Part shown: positions 36,876 through 49,365 of the stretch, piece by piece
How the letters are laid out: each line of letters starts with the position of its first letter
Numbering within the stretch: position 1 is the stretch's first letter
Assembly (NCBI GenBank): GCA_008694505.1
Contig: VZDJ01007749.1
Span: forward strand, 724,259 to 788,258
Length of the DNA stretch: 64,000 bases
DNA from: Cyanoderma ruficeps
Lineage: Eukaryota > Chordata > Aves > Passeriformes > Timaliidae
Direction: 5' to 3'
The notes under the pieces: generated by a model
Seen by the model: the letters and a program-made list of their open reading frames with translations, nothing else
Databases searched by the model: none
Told to the model about the DNA's origin: nothing
Translations under genes and position numbers: made by a program

Positions 36876-38484
36876 GAACCTGAGAGAACCTTGTTGATAT
36901 TCAGGTAAGAAGAATACTATTGGGTAAAGCTGCAACTTTCGTGAACTGTTGGTTGTCTGCTGCTAAGTGCCTGTATTGTATTATAGACCTCAAAAATCTG
37001 CAGCCATGTTTGCTTCTTGTGGTCCTCTTTCACACCATCCTTATTTTTCATCATTTTAGCAGTAATGAAAACGATTTTGCAAACAAAGTTTTTGAACAGA
37101 GAGCTGGATCAAGGTGGATGCTGTGACTCAGGTCAACATGTGCTTACAGAGGCCTTCAGTGGCAATAACCCAGGGAAAAAGCTGGCAGGTAACAAAGAGC
37201 AGGCCATGCAGTTTGGGAGGCTTGATGAACCTAAGGAAGAGCCACCGGAAAAGCTGTGGTGGGACAGCATACATCATCAAGAGAACAAGGATGGTTCTTC
37301 AGGAAAGTGGGATTCAGATTACAGCAGCCTGTTTCCAGCAGCAGGTTCAACAAGCCAGATTTATCCACTGCCATCCAGCTCAGAGCGCAGTCAGAGAGGT
37401 GTGTTTTAATACTCCTTCATAGCTACAGTTTTTCCTACTGTCAAGATGAGGTCAGCTGGATTTGTTGCTTCCCGAGAGTGACACAAACACTTGGAGATGG
37501 AATAATTCTTTTTTAATGGGAAGGTCTATCATGCACAACTTTTCTGCAGTTATTCCTAGTGAGGATGAATATACTTCAGTTGACTTTGGCATTTAGTGCC
37601 ACTTGCAGAGAGCTGTCAGAGCAGCACACCCAGAGAGAAATCTTCTCTCAGCTCTTCTCTTATACTCAGGTATTCTGTAATACCTCATGTCATTCCTGTC
37701 AATAAAAACCAGCTCCTCTTGAGCCAGATGGTACCTGTTGCTTACCCTCTCTCTTGAATTCAAAGGGACTGTTTTGGTAATTTCTGGTCTGACACCAGGA
37801 CCACATTTGAATGGGTTCTGCACTTGTATTTACAATGGATTCACTTTGAGTTGTGAGTAGAATTAATGAGGGATCTGAAAATTGCCAAGGAGCTACAGAA
37901 AAGGCTTAAATGAATTTGTGTAATACACTCTTGAGATTTACCCAGTGTTTTTTTCTCCCAGAGCCTGTGGTGCATGACTTTAACAGAGTAATAAACCATA
38001 CATCTCTCAATGTTCCTTGACTGGCATTAAATATATTGGGCTACTGCAGCTGAACAGAGGAGGATTATCTATTTCTACAATTCTAGTTCTTGCTTGCAGG
38101 TGAGCCATTTAAAGGGGGTTGTCAGTGGACTGAAATCCCCTCTGCATTACTCCATAGTCAATGGAAAGGGATTCCTTTGGCTTCTGTGGAGCTTTTCAGG
38201 ATATGAATGGCTGAAAGAGGGAGGTCTTACATACATAAATCATGTTATGCCTGGGATCCTTGGGATTTCTTTTGTGTTGTCATAGCTGTCAATCTTCATG
38301 GTTTCTTCTTTTCACCTGGCAAGAGCCAGTCCAGGTAACCTTTCTGTGTGTTCCAGTGTCATGCCACAAATGTATAGGTTTCATTATTTGTTCCTCTATT
38401 ACTTCACTTTTTCATAGTGCTTGGTTATAATGCCCAAAACAAAACCAGTCAAGATTTAAACTCCAAAGTATGAAAATGAAGATT
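36876..38484. other. Non-coding, no gene recognised
   Basis: Three overlapping plus-strand open frames cover 37017-37516, up to 130 codons. They compete in different frames and show no known domain, so I treat them as chance. No repeat was identified. Confidence 0.55.
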
Positions 38485-39200
38485 TAAGGACAATTCTTAC
38501 ACAGCAAAAGGGAGAAAATTCTCTCCATAAACCAGATTTGACAAGAAGTCAAGGAATACAGGAATATAATTACAATTGCCACAAACCAGACTGAGAGAGA
38601 CCTTGAAAGCAATATTAACAGGAAATGGCAAAATATTCTTCTGCCTGAGAAACCAAAAAGAGCAATGACTGAATAGTTTGCTGTATGATGAAGGAGAGGG
38701 GAACATAAACCAATCACAGATAAGAGTTGAACTGAATGGTTTGTGCTTGGGATTGAGCAGTCCTAGGATGGTGATCACTGAGCAAAGGCAAGCAGCTGTG
38801 AGGTTATGGAAATAGAAATTACCACTTTCTAGATAAGAACACAAAGAACTTAATCCCATCAAGTCAGGAGACCAGCTAATTTCCATCACACAATGCTGAA
38901 AGAGCTGGCACATGATACTGCAGAACCGTGGTTGAGTAGCTTTGATAAATCTTAAATATCTTAAATAAATCTTAAATATTTCTTTGGGGAGAATGGATAT
39001 GGCTATGGAATAGCAAATGCAATACCTTTATTTAGGAAGAGAGAGGAAGTGATGTGGGAAAGGACAGGCCATTAATCTCACCTCAGATGCATGCATGGCT
39101 TAGAACAAAGTCCGAAGGAAGGAGTAATTAAGACACATTAGAAAATGGGTAATGGAATAAAGAGTGGCATGACTTTACAATAAGTAAGCAAAATGAAAGA
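38485..39200 (+). pseudogene. CR1/L3-like LINE reverse-transcriptase remnant
   Basis: Plus-strand sequence recalls the reverse-transcriptase region of an old CR1/L3-type LINE. The order of recognisable parts is: 'GCTGAAAGAGCTGGCA' with 'TTTGATAAATC' about fifty bases on (38895-38950); 'ATAGCAAATGCAATACC' followed by a TTTAGGAAGAGAG stretch (about 39012-39045), reading like IANAIPLFRK; and 'AGGCCATTAATCTCACCTC' (39066-39084), corresponding to the YRPxxLTS motif in these enzymes. A frameshift separates the last two parts. The start is approximate, because the left third (38485-38880) is included only by general resemblance. The catalytic YADD region is not visible. The copy is ancient and inactive. 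Confidence 0.6.
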
Positions 39201-39217
39201 CAGACACAGAGTTGGGG

Positions 39218-39253
39218 TTTGGTTTTTTTGGTGGTTTTTTTTNTTTTGGTTTT

Positions 39254-39287
<34 letters not shown>
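39218..39287. repeat. G/T homopolymer tract with the window's only N
   Basis: Runs of T are broken by GG pairs, followed by about thirty consecutive T. Position 39243 is an N, the single ambiguous base in the window. The true length is probably not resolved by the assembly. Confidence 0.9.
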
Positions 39288-39288
<1 letters not shown>

Positions 39289-41851
39289 CTTAAAGGAAAG
39301 TGCTCAAAAATTTGAAAGAGAACTCCCAAGCTTGTGGTCTTTGGAGAATGTTCTTAAATATCACTCCTTAGTGGCTCAGACTTCACAGTGGCTTTGCTCA
39401 GCATTTCCCTCCAGACTTCCCTTAAGTTTCCTGCTGAATAAAATGATCTTCAGCAGTCATTTAAAACCAGATACCAAAAACTAGATGTCATGCTGAGCCT
39501 TACTTTGATATTACAATAATTTACATGATTGTTTCTGCAGTATTTCATCTTTAATGCTCATTATTGATTTATGTGCCTGCAGAACAATGTCCTTGTTTTG
39601 AAAAAAAGGGACAGCATGTGCTGACCCAGCCAGAACATCAAAGAGAAATTTAATGGGATGTAATTTTGCTTCTAAACAAAACCAAAACAGTCAACATTTT
39701 AAAATGCTTTTAGAGCAGTCTTCAGTCTACATTGTTATGAATAATCAGTTGGCCAAATAAACAAAGTGAAGAGATAATTTTTCTGCGTATTTTATGCAAT
39801 TTATAAAATGCGCAGAAAATATCTTAGAATTATGTGGAATATCTTCACACTTGGGAAACTTTTATGATTCTGGTGCAGTACAGAGAAACACCAGGGAAAG
39901 CTGGGTTGTGTCAGGTGAAGTGCTGACTCAGCCTGCTTCCACTCTCCAGTTCAGCTCAGATTTTTGCCACTTTGACTGGAGCATGGGTGAGTGTATTGGA
40001 TGTCACATCAAATCAGACCTGACTTTTCTGTTTCTTTAAATTGCTGAACCTGCACGCAGCAGTCTGAGATAGAGATACATACTGATAGAGATATGCAAAG
40101 TGGAAGAACTAAATGCTTCTTGAAAACTGCTGCAATCAGCAATATATGTTTAAAATGTGTTTACCTTAAATGTCACTTTACACTTTTTGCTCTGTAAATG
40201 CGATCCCTGTGCATTTTGAGCTGCTTAGGGTATTGCTTCATCAGAGAATTTTAAGTGCATGCACCTCAGAGCCATTAAAGCTTTTGCTCCTGACAACATC
40301 TCTGATTAGCAGACCACCAAGAAACAGAATGGGTCTTGCTTGTAGGTAGGGGAGAATGTCATCAATGACCTTCATTTATTGTCTACCTCATGAAACATCA
40401 AGATTTCCTGAGAGGCTTCCGTATAGATTCAAAGTGATGCTCATAGGTGTTAGGTAGGCCTGGCTTTTACATCTACCTCCTCTCTCTGGAGATGAAGTTT
40501 GTCAGAAAATGTTGGATACCTAGGAACAGAAGCAGAACTAAGGCAATGATCTGTGTGCCCCTTGCTCAGAAAACATTGCCACAAGGGAGAGAGGATCATG
40601 AAATAAATGTTAGTTTGTTCTCAGTGGAAGGCTACAGTCATCCAGAAAGTAGGTGATAATTTAAGTTTCACAATCATGTAGAATCTATTAACAGATTCCT
40701 AGCAACAGCAAAGTTGCAATCTACACATGATAGGGGACTTTTCAATTTTTTGAATTTCAGTGAACGGATGGCAAATGTCTTTATTTTGTATTGTCCCTTA
40801 CAGCCTCCTGAAACATATTTCTGCCATCCCTGAACTCAGATTTTGAGTCCCATGTGTCTTGCTGAGAATGTTTCTTGTTATGAAATGCCTGGAGCAAAGC
40901 AAAAAAGAATCTCCCCAATTTAGCCTTTAATAATTTCTGTCCATGGTACATCTTTGTTACATTTCTCCTCTTTTAGTCTCTCTGCTCTTACAGGCCTCAG
41001 TCTGCATCTCTAGAGATTGTTTTGCTGATGAAGTAAAAGAATTAAAAAACAACAGGATATTCCTTTATCTTCCAGAATTAGAAGAGGACAGAATCCATAC
41101 CACTGCATGTATGTGAGAGCTTTAGAAAACAGTTATTTTCCATACCTGGCACAGCTGACTGTGTGCTTCCAATCTTATTAATCTGCTACTCCTTTTTTTC
41201 CTGTAGGTGGGCATATTTAGAAAATTTACTTCCTGGTAAAGTTAGTATGTTCCAGTTTACCTAGTCTATGGAAATATGTAATCACTCAGTTTGCATTCAT
41301 TGATTTTTTTATTGTCTTCTTATTAAGATTTAATTGTATTAACCTCAGAAGTCAATCTCAACAGTTTCATTAAATTCAGATGTATGAAGATCTCTGAGAC
41401 TGATGTAAATTTTGAGTCACTGTTTGCTTGCCACCTTCATTTCTGCAGCCCTTTTATTAAGTCTAGACCTTATTGTCTTTTGATACTTGATGTTTTCTAA
41501 ATCAGACTGAGAGCTGGGTGAAAATTTGTGAGTGAATGAACTTTGTAGATATTCACATATGAACCAAGTCTTGCCCTGAGCTAAATTCTGACCAGACTTA
41601 GAATAGAATAGTAGCTAATGCTGTTTGTCATTACAACTTACATGCTGATAACCTGAATATTGCCAGCTGGCTTCCAAATTCATTCTGACTTTAGAGATGT
41701 TGCTGATTTCAGCAATATTTAAAGAACTTTAATTTAATACTTGATTTAAATATCAACTATTTAAGGTGAAAAAGGGATGAAGATACAATATCATATTTTG
41801 TGATATGTTGACACTGGCACCCACAGGGTTGCTTACTCTCTTCACTCACTT

Positions 41852-41881
41852 TCCCATCCCATCCCATCCCATCCCATCCCA
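41852..41881. repeat. (TCCCA)n microsatellite
   Basis: Six consecutive TCCCA/CCCAT pentamers with no interruption. Pentanucleotide arrays of this kind are probably polymorphic in length. Confidence 0.95.
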
Positions 41882-44800
41882 GCAAGTGGTGGGAGAGAAT
41901 AGGGAGATTGAAAGTGAGAAAAACCATTGGACAAGATAGAGAAGATTCTATAGGAGAAGGAAAGGGGAAAATCTCAAGAAGTAATGGGAGGGTAAGTATT
42001 CTATACCTACTGGGTGTCTATTTTCAAGGACAGCCTTAAGAGGCAGATATTTATGTAGTTCAGATCTGTAACACTTTTGTCTCTTCAATAATCCTCCTAT
42101 CATGTCAGAAAACACAGACTAGATTCCTAAACCCAGTGAGCAGTAAAAAATGCCATTGTGCATTTTGTTTTTACATTGTGATTTTCCTTTCTGTGCATCT
42201 ACTAACTTTAGGCAGTGTTTCAGGTGTGCACACATGAAACATTGAGGCCTCCTCAACAAAACATGCTCTGGTTCACTTCACAATGAACCTAATTAATTAA
42301 CTCTCTTTCTTCTCTGCTGTGAGACAGCTAGGAGAAAGATTGAGGTCTACAGAATTAAAAATAGGCCAAACCTCCATGAAATGCTGTTAAAAATACCCCT
42401 GTATCCCACAAGCACACGTACTTGACATTCTAGGTCTGTAACCAGGCATTAGCATCATATCCAGCATGACTTTATAGAAGATCATAAGCTGAAAAATAAA
42501 GGGGCATTTAAATAATCCACATAGTTGCTTTACAATTCAGTGCTAGATTAAGTTTTATTAAATTACAGCTTTGCATACAGTCTACAAACCAAATAAGCCA
42601 TCAAATTTAAGCAGTGAGTGAGATACAAGGATGAAAGTCAATTGTTAATTCCCTGGGTGGTCCAGGATCTCACTGACATGTCTGCCTGAGTGTGACAATC
42701 CACTAGTTTGACTTTCAAGCAATTAATCTGAAGTCATGATTGGAAGGATTCTTATAAATAATTCTAACTGTCAGTCAGAGAGCAACTCACCCTTACTATT
42801 CAGGAAACTGGAGACAGCTGTCTTATCATCCATGTTGGCATTACCACATGTGAAATTTTCAGTAAAGTAGGGTAGTTTTTTTGGGTTTTTTTTTAATGCC
42901 TTTTTCATGATTGCTTATGTTATTGATCAGTATTGTGTCATAATCCATCACAATGAAATCAAGGGTTTTTTGCTAAGATACTGAATGCTCTATCACTTGG
43001 AAATCTTTATCCATGGTGGTGTTGACCACTTGACTGACTGTAAGCCCAGCATCACTGGTGGAATGGTGACTACTAGTTGAATCCCCAGGTCCCAGTGGCT
43101 GTATTGAAACCAAATCGCTTAATAGGATGTGCTGAATGAAAGTCATGTTATTCCACTCTGAAAACCTTGTTCCACTCTCCTTCAGGTTTCCTAGTGAGTG
43201 GATGGAAAGTGGATGGTAGAGCCAAAGGACTGCAAATTCAGAGCAGCCTCATGGATTTACAGAACTTGTCAAAGAAGTTGAACTAAATTCTTTCACGTGC
43301 TGTAATGAAAATTCATCTGCTTCATGGCTAACAGAGAATGTTTTCTTACTCACAGGCATTAATTCTATAGAGTTACTATAAATGATACCTGAGGGGGAAG
43401 TTTTTATTAGTGTAGTAAAGAGGATAATCAGGAAGCAGCAAGTGAGAAAAGTTTGAGAAGTGTCAAATTGCTCTAAAAATGACATAGCCTGTTGCCAAAA
43501 GACTGATAGCTCAGAGATGAATCATATTCAGAGTTGCCAGTTTCTCAAAGCTGAAACTATTATTGGCCACATTATCTGCATTTAGACAAAAATATAAGAA
43601 TGATAACTCTGAACTGGTTAGAAATATTCAGTAAACATCTACAGAAACTAGTCTGTACTTCTCTTTGGTTCTCTGCTTGTTTACATAATATAAGAAGTTC
43701 AGTTCAGAAGCATAACTCTCTCCCTAAGTACCCTGCTCATCCCTTGGCACTCCTTAGGGAGCAGCAGGGGCCTAAAGGGATGTAAATAAAAACTTGTGCT
43801 ACAGCTCTTCGGTCCAATTTCTCATGGACTCACACAGCATTATGTGCATGGAGCCCTGTGCTTTATTGAGTCTGTCTTCAAATAGACTCTGGAGCCCTGT
43901 CCCTTACAGGAGAGGCACAGGTCAAAGGGTTCCTCAGCAGCAGCTGTTAATATTCTGTATTCTACAGATCTAAATAATTTGCAAAAATCCTTCCAGGGTC
44001 ATTGATAAGTTTTCAAAATTATGACAAACTTCCCCAAAATAAAAGAAAACAAACCTGCAACATTTAAATGCATTATAGAGACTGTTATGGTAGTTCTTGA
44101 CCAGTCTGGCATCTGCCCTGGACAAAAGAGTCTGTTACTACTGATTTGAAAGCATTGATAATTTAATGGCAATGTAATTAAGCTTTGATAAGGATTGCAG
44201 TAATTCTGCGCTGTTTTCTCATTAGGAATAAAAATAACACAAAATCAAATTGTCATACAATCTAGGGATGAAAACCAGCTAAGTGGTGTACCCCAAACCC
44301 GACCTGGAAATAGGAAGACATGACTCATGACTGAAATATTTCTTTTCTTTCTAGAATTAGTTTAGCAAAGTGTGTGTAACATGGGTGAAGTTTAAAGCAG
44401 TGCATGTATCAGGAATATGACAATTGCTGCAGAAGAGAAGATGGCTGATGTGGAATAACCTGGTTTTGTTTGCCATACTGAAAAGAGAAAAAACCTGTCT
44501 TTTAGCAGGGAATATTTTTGTGGAGGCAATGACAGTAAGGATGGAGGATTTTTTTCTGGCAAGTGACATTGGAGGAATCTTGAAACTCTTGTTGTTTATA
44601 ACCAAGGTGAGAAATGAAGATGATGTTGTGATCGTAAGACTTTGGCTGATACCTAAGGAATTATGACACCTTTGGGGTACAGAAAGTACCTCATCCTTAC
44701 ATTTGTTACCTGTACTCTAATGAACTGGAGGGCAAATTAATTGTGACCCAGCCAAGTCCAGTCCTGGGAGCAGCTTAGACTTTCAGGATTTGACTTTCAG

Positions 44801-45091
44801 GGAAGACTTACTGGATTTGGCTGTGCCACCACACATCCTCCTCTGGGAGTTATAGAGGCAGAATACACCAAATGATACATGAACAAAGAGTTGATGCTCA
44901 GGGGATGTTTAGTCAGGCAGGGTGAAGAATACTTAAGTCAGAAGGCTGAGAGCTGAAGGTGGCAAACTCAGAGGTGAAATAAAACATATGATCAAGGAAT
45001 ATAATTAACTTAACTTGACAAGCATGGTGGTTGTCTGAGCACCCTCTGGGATTTTAAAAAAGGAAAAATTGCTCCTGAAAGTGCACAAGAT

Positions 45092-45139
45092 ACACTTGCA
45101 CAAGCAGAAACATTTACACTTACACAAGCAGAAACATTT
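45092..45139. repeat. 24-bp tandem duplication
   Basis: Two adjacent copies of a 24-base unit beginning ACACTT and ending AAACATTT differ at a single position (G45098 against A45122). A partial related word (GTGCACAAGATACACTTG) precedes them. Confidence 0.93.
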
Positions 45140-45232
45140 TAACAGAGTTCCATGGCTTCCCTTATGCATGAAGCTTGTCCCAGACACAGCAGTCTGTCCT
45201 GGCACCATGATCCATGGTAGCAACTTCAAAAA

Positions 45233-45264
45233 AACCAAACCAACCAACTAACCAACCAACCAAA
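45233..45264. repeat. CCAA-rich simple sequence
   Basis: Tandem CCAA and ACCAACC words with small interruptions. Simple sequence, no function inferred. Confidence 0.85.
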
Positions 45265-48200
45265 ACTGAAAAAGAAAAAGCTCAACCAAAACATCCTACA
45301 GTTGTATTGCTTTGTACAACACAGAGTTGGGTTGAAACACACCTTTGTGATTGTCCCAAAAAGCAGAATAAGCTGTAGCATATCAGAAAACGTTCAAAAT
45401 GCTCTACACATAAAAAAGAAAGCTTCTGGCTCTTGATTAGCCTCAGAAATTTTATCAATGGTGAATTATCAAAAGGTAAAAGTACAGCAAGAGGGCTTGC
45501 CTAATTTACATTCTTCTAATGGGTTCAGTTTAGAAGGTTAATATACAATATTAATCCCCCCTAGGCACAGTGTCCTATCAGGGAGTATTACCAAATGTCA
45601 AAGAGCAGTGCTCGTGAGAGGAAGGTCAAGAATTTATCATCCTTTCATTAAATAATTTGAATGGAAATCAAAGAACAAGGAAAAGGTAGAAAATCAGAAG
45701 CTGCAATGACAGCAAGATTAAAACTCGCTCTTTCAGAAGGATTACTGTTAAATTTTCACAGTAAATGGCAAGCTGGTGTGTTTTGTGGGTCTTGAGAACC
45801 CTGAGCTGCTTTCCCTAGTGAGATGACCTTTACACTGTAATTTTGCTTTGAGTAAATTGATAATAAGAAAATAAGAAGGAAGATAATCCTGCCCTGATGT
45901 GCTCTGCCCAGTCACTGTCTTGTAGGTGCTCAATATTCTGTTTGCAAATGAGACAAAAAAGGGCCTTTATTTTATGAAAACTCATGAGCTGTTTAGCTTT
46001 AAATCCAGTTACATCAAATTCCATGATTTCAGAACTTTTCCTTGTGTGAATAATTATGTTTTTCTTGTGAGTATGTGGAATTATTACTTGGTTAAGTGTT
46101 GCTTCTTAATTCAGGGAGAAGTTTTCCTTTTTAATGTTATTGCAAATAATATTTTCTGCATTTATTCTTATCTTCCTCTTCCTCTCTTTCCCCTTTCTCC
46201 CCACTGACCTCACCTTCCTTTTTATTATGTCATTGAGAGAGTTGGATATATTTTGTCTGACATGGGCTTAGATAATCTTAGAAAAGAGAAGGTACATTCA
46301 TATTTGAATTCTACAGTGACCAAAATAAACAGATGAATTTCATCTACTGTAGACTTTCAGTGGTGATTTAAAAAATACTAAATCTCTTTTCTTTGGAAAT
46401 CAAGAAGTGTGCATTTTCTATATAAGCTGCTCTAGGTTTGAACATATGTAGTGATTATGGACTTAAACTGATAATGCAACTGTGCCTAAAATATAGGCAG
46501 AGTCCTAGCAATTCTGGCAACAAACTGAGTTTCATAATAATTACGTTACTTTACATATTCTTCTTTCTTTTGACTTTCATTCTATTTAAAGGAAAATAAT
46601 TCCTCTTTTCTTCTGCAAAGCCTCAGGGGAAGGTGGGGAGTGACAGAATGTACTATTAAGTGAACTAATGGAGCAGCTCTTTCTCCTAAACTTGTGTAAC
46701 TCTGGAAATGCCATGTGCTGCTTGTTCACTTCCAGTCTCTTCCCTAATCATTTTAGCAAGTCAAGAAAGCTCCCTCCTTTCTTTTAGGATGTTTTCCTAC
46801 ATCACAGTCTTGAAGCCTCACTTGCTGCTAATTGCAGTGATTTCAAACATGTTGACACTACAGCTTGGTGGGTGCTGAAAAGAATTCTGCAAATATTTCC
46901 TTGACTTGGTATCACATTTGCTTTGGCAGTGTTCACACTATTTGGAGATTTTCTTTCACTAGCAGGCTTTTGACGGCATGTATGGCTGCAAAGCAATGTA
47001 TTTTGGATAAATACTGCAAACTTCCAGGAAGCAAATTTCAAAATCAAAATGGTAAATATTACAGCTACAAAAGTAGCTTATGCAGACTGCTGGACCTGTT
47101 GAAGTTGGTGTGGATGAAATAGCTCAGGAGTTTTCAACAGCACATCTAGAAGTTCAGGGAAACTGCCAGTTTATACCAGCAAGAAGCTTGACTGCTAAGC
47201 CATATCCTAGTAGCATCTGGCCATCATTACTTGAGATGTGCGCATTTTGTCCTTGGGGAAATGAGAAATTTAAGTGCCAAAATAAATGTACTGTGCTGCA
47301 GTTTAAAATACACACCGAACTTCTTTACCATTCTCATGTCCCTTTCCTTTTGGAACTTGCATGACCCTGCAATGATCAGTTCATTAGTGAACTTTTGTGA
47401 AAAATAGTTTTCAAAGGATTCCCATCACTTTGTGTCTTCCAAAAATCTTCTGATGTTTCTTGTGCTGGATTTTTACTGCCAGCCCTACACACTGGAGAAG
47501 GTAACAGTATGAAAGTACACTAATGGGTTTGAAAGGGAAGAAAGATACAGGTGAGGTGATAACAGGAAAATAAGGAAATGATCCTTATTTCTAAAGATCC
47601 TTTGTTTTAAAGAGGAAGGGGAATAGATAGATTTGTAGTTTTTTACTGGTAAATTTCAAACTTTGACATATATACCATGAAATGCTGGTAAATTAGAACG
47701 TTATAAAATTGTGAAACCTACTTTTTTAACTGCCTTTCCACCCCAGTCTCCATTAAGCTAAGCGTAGGAACAAGGCTAAGCATGGTAAATAAAATTACTT
47801 TTTTCTTCCAATTCATCTTTAATATATATTGCAATTTTAGGGGGAAAGGAGAATATTCATTTTCTACAGCATTTCATCTTGCACTGCTCTTTAGGCTCAA
47901 TTTACTGAGCCCTACTTTGATGAAGTTATGTTAAAAGAAACCAAAGGATAAAATGTGCTGATAGAAAACCTTAGAGAAATTATATTTCACACTTAAGGAA
48001 AGAGATAACTGCTTTCTTATGGGTGCCAAATGTAAGATGTTGACAAAAATCTATAAAGAATTTGGTGCAGGAAGAGTTACATTCCCTTGGAACTGAATGG
48101 TTGGCATTTAATGTTTCTTTAGATACTTCCCTTTGCCTCAGTCCCTGCTATTTGAAGTTTCTGTGTGGTATTAGACAAGAATCTTAGATCGGTTTATTGC

Positions 48201-48769
48201 CAGTGTATACAGCTTTCCCTAAAATATAAGAAATCAAACCACATGTAGCGTTTGCAAGCAACTTAGTGTTGCTTTGTGTGTATTCAGTGCCTTACGAGAT
48301 GCAGTTAATTGATTTAATCATTTATTTAGCATTACCTGATTAAACATGCAGGCATATAAGAACCATAATTAAGCTGGTTCTGCTTTGAATTTGACTCAGA
48401 TCAGCAGTTTTTACCATGCTTGTAAGAAACTATCACTCTGGCATTAAATAGTGTGAAACCCAGTCTGTGGTTCCTTTAGAGAACTCTCAAACCAACAATG
48501 TTTCCATTCTTTTCCTCCTCTTCTCCAAGTGAGGTGCAAAAATTTAGCCAGAGCCTCTTTGTTCTGGAGATCTTACTTCAAAATATACAAGACAGACAAA
48601 GCGTGGCAGAAGGGAAGAACAGTCATAAGTAATTTAAGGGAAACTGGAGCTCAAAGATGTTAACTTTTCCCAAGACCAGACAGAAGGCCGGAACTATGAA
48701 TCAAAGAATGGACCTTAAGGGCAAGATGTTCCTTCTGGATTTGTTTCCTTAAATATTAGAAGGAAAATG

Positions 48770-49120
48770 TTTCAGGAAAGGGAATGAAATTTTGAAATCA
48801 GAGAACAAAGTCTAACAAATGCTCTGGAAAGGAGATATGATCAAATAAAATGCAATAGAAAAAAATACACAAAATTTGGAAATTGAGTGATTATAACCAA
48901 ATGGACTGAGATGAAATGAGGGGCAGTGGAAAGGACCAAAACTTGCCAAAATTACTCCAATTCAAATCCTAAAATCAGGGAAGAAATGTAAATAAAGAGA
49001 TAGGAGAAGAATTTGAAGACATGAAATATAAAAAGAAAGAAAGGAAAAAATCCAGAACCAAGAGAAAACAATAAAAGTGAATGGGATGACAAGAAGTGCA
49101 GGGAAATGGACCGAAGCTTG
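48770..49120 (+). repeat. Possible diverged ~176-bp tandem units
   Basis: GGACCAAAACTTGCC near 48934 recurs as GGACCGAAGCTTGCC near 49108. Upstream of both, A/G-rich sequence with GATGA-A-GA-G-GCAG is alignable by eye. CAGGGAAGAAATG at about 48976 parallels CAGGAAAGGGAATG at 48773. The units are much more diverged from each other than the two arms of the inverted repeat are. Confidence 0.5.
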
Positions 49121-49224
49121 CCCAATTAATCCTCTTTGAAATCTCAAGATTTCATTCCCTTTCCTGAAAGGAAGGATTTCCCTTTTTCATCTTTAAAATT
49201 TCATTTCTGTAGTTTCTTCTCCTC

Positions 49225-49365
49225 TCTTGTAGTAAAATTGTAGTAATTATTAAAAATTTAAAAATTACTAAAATTACTGAAATATTAAAATTTAAATTAC
49301 TAAATTAAAAATTACTAAAATATTAAAATATTTGTAGTAAAAATTACTACAAAATTGTAGTAATT
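49225..49365. repeat. AT-rich self-complementary tract
   Basis: Built of AATTACTAAAA, TTAAAATTT and TAGTAATT words, with GTAGTAA and TTACTAC facing each other. It lies inside the inverted repeat. Low-complexity and likely able to fold on itself. Confidence 0.8.

Larger units (their letters stand above)
39288..48769. other. Non-coding, no gene recognised
   Basis: About 9.5 kb with no recognisable gene or transposon. It contains a (TCCCA)n microsatellite (41852-41881), a 24-bp tandem duplication (45092-45139), a CCAA-rich tract (45233-45264), and an AT-rich stretch with many homeodomain-like words at 48240-48430. All open frames are below 100 codons without recognisable content. Confidence 0.55.

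Noticed and set aside
37017..37516. Three overlapping plus-strand open frames
   Set aside because: They occupy different frames over the same DNA with no recognisable product, which is the pattern of chance openness.
41840..41881. Pentamer array considered as a CRISPR-like or telomeric repeat
   Set aside because: Uniform TCCCA units with no spacers, and not TTAGGG. It is an ordinary microsatellite.
45069..45251. Histidine/lysine-rich short open frame over the 24-bp duplication
   Set aside because: The repeated residues are produced by the DNA duplication; the frame is short and has no other support.
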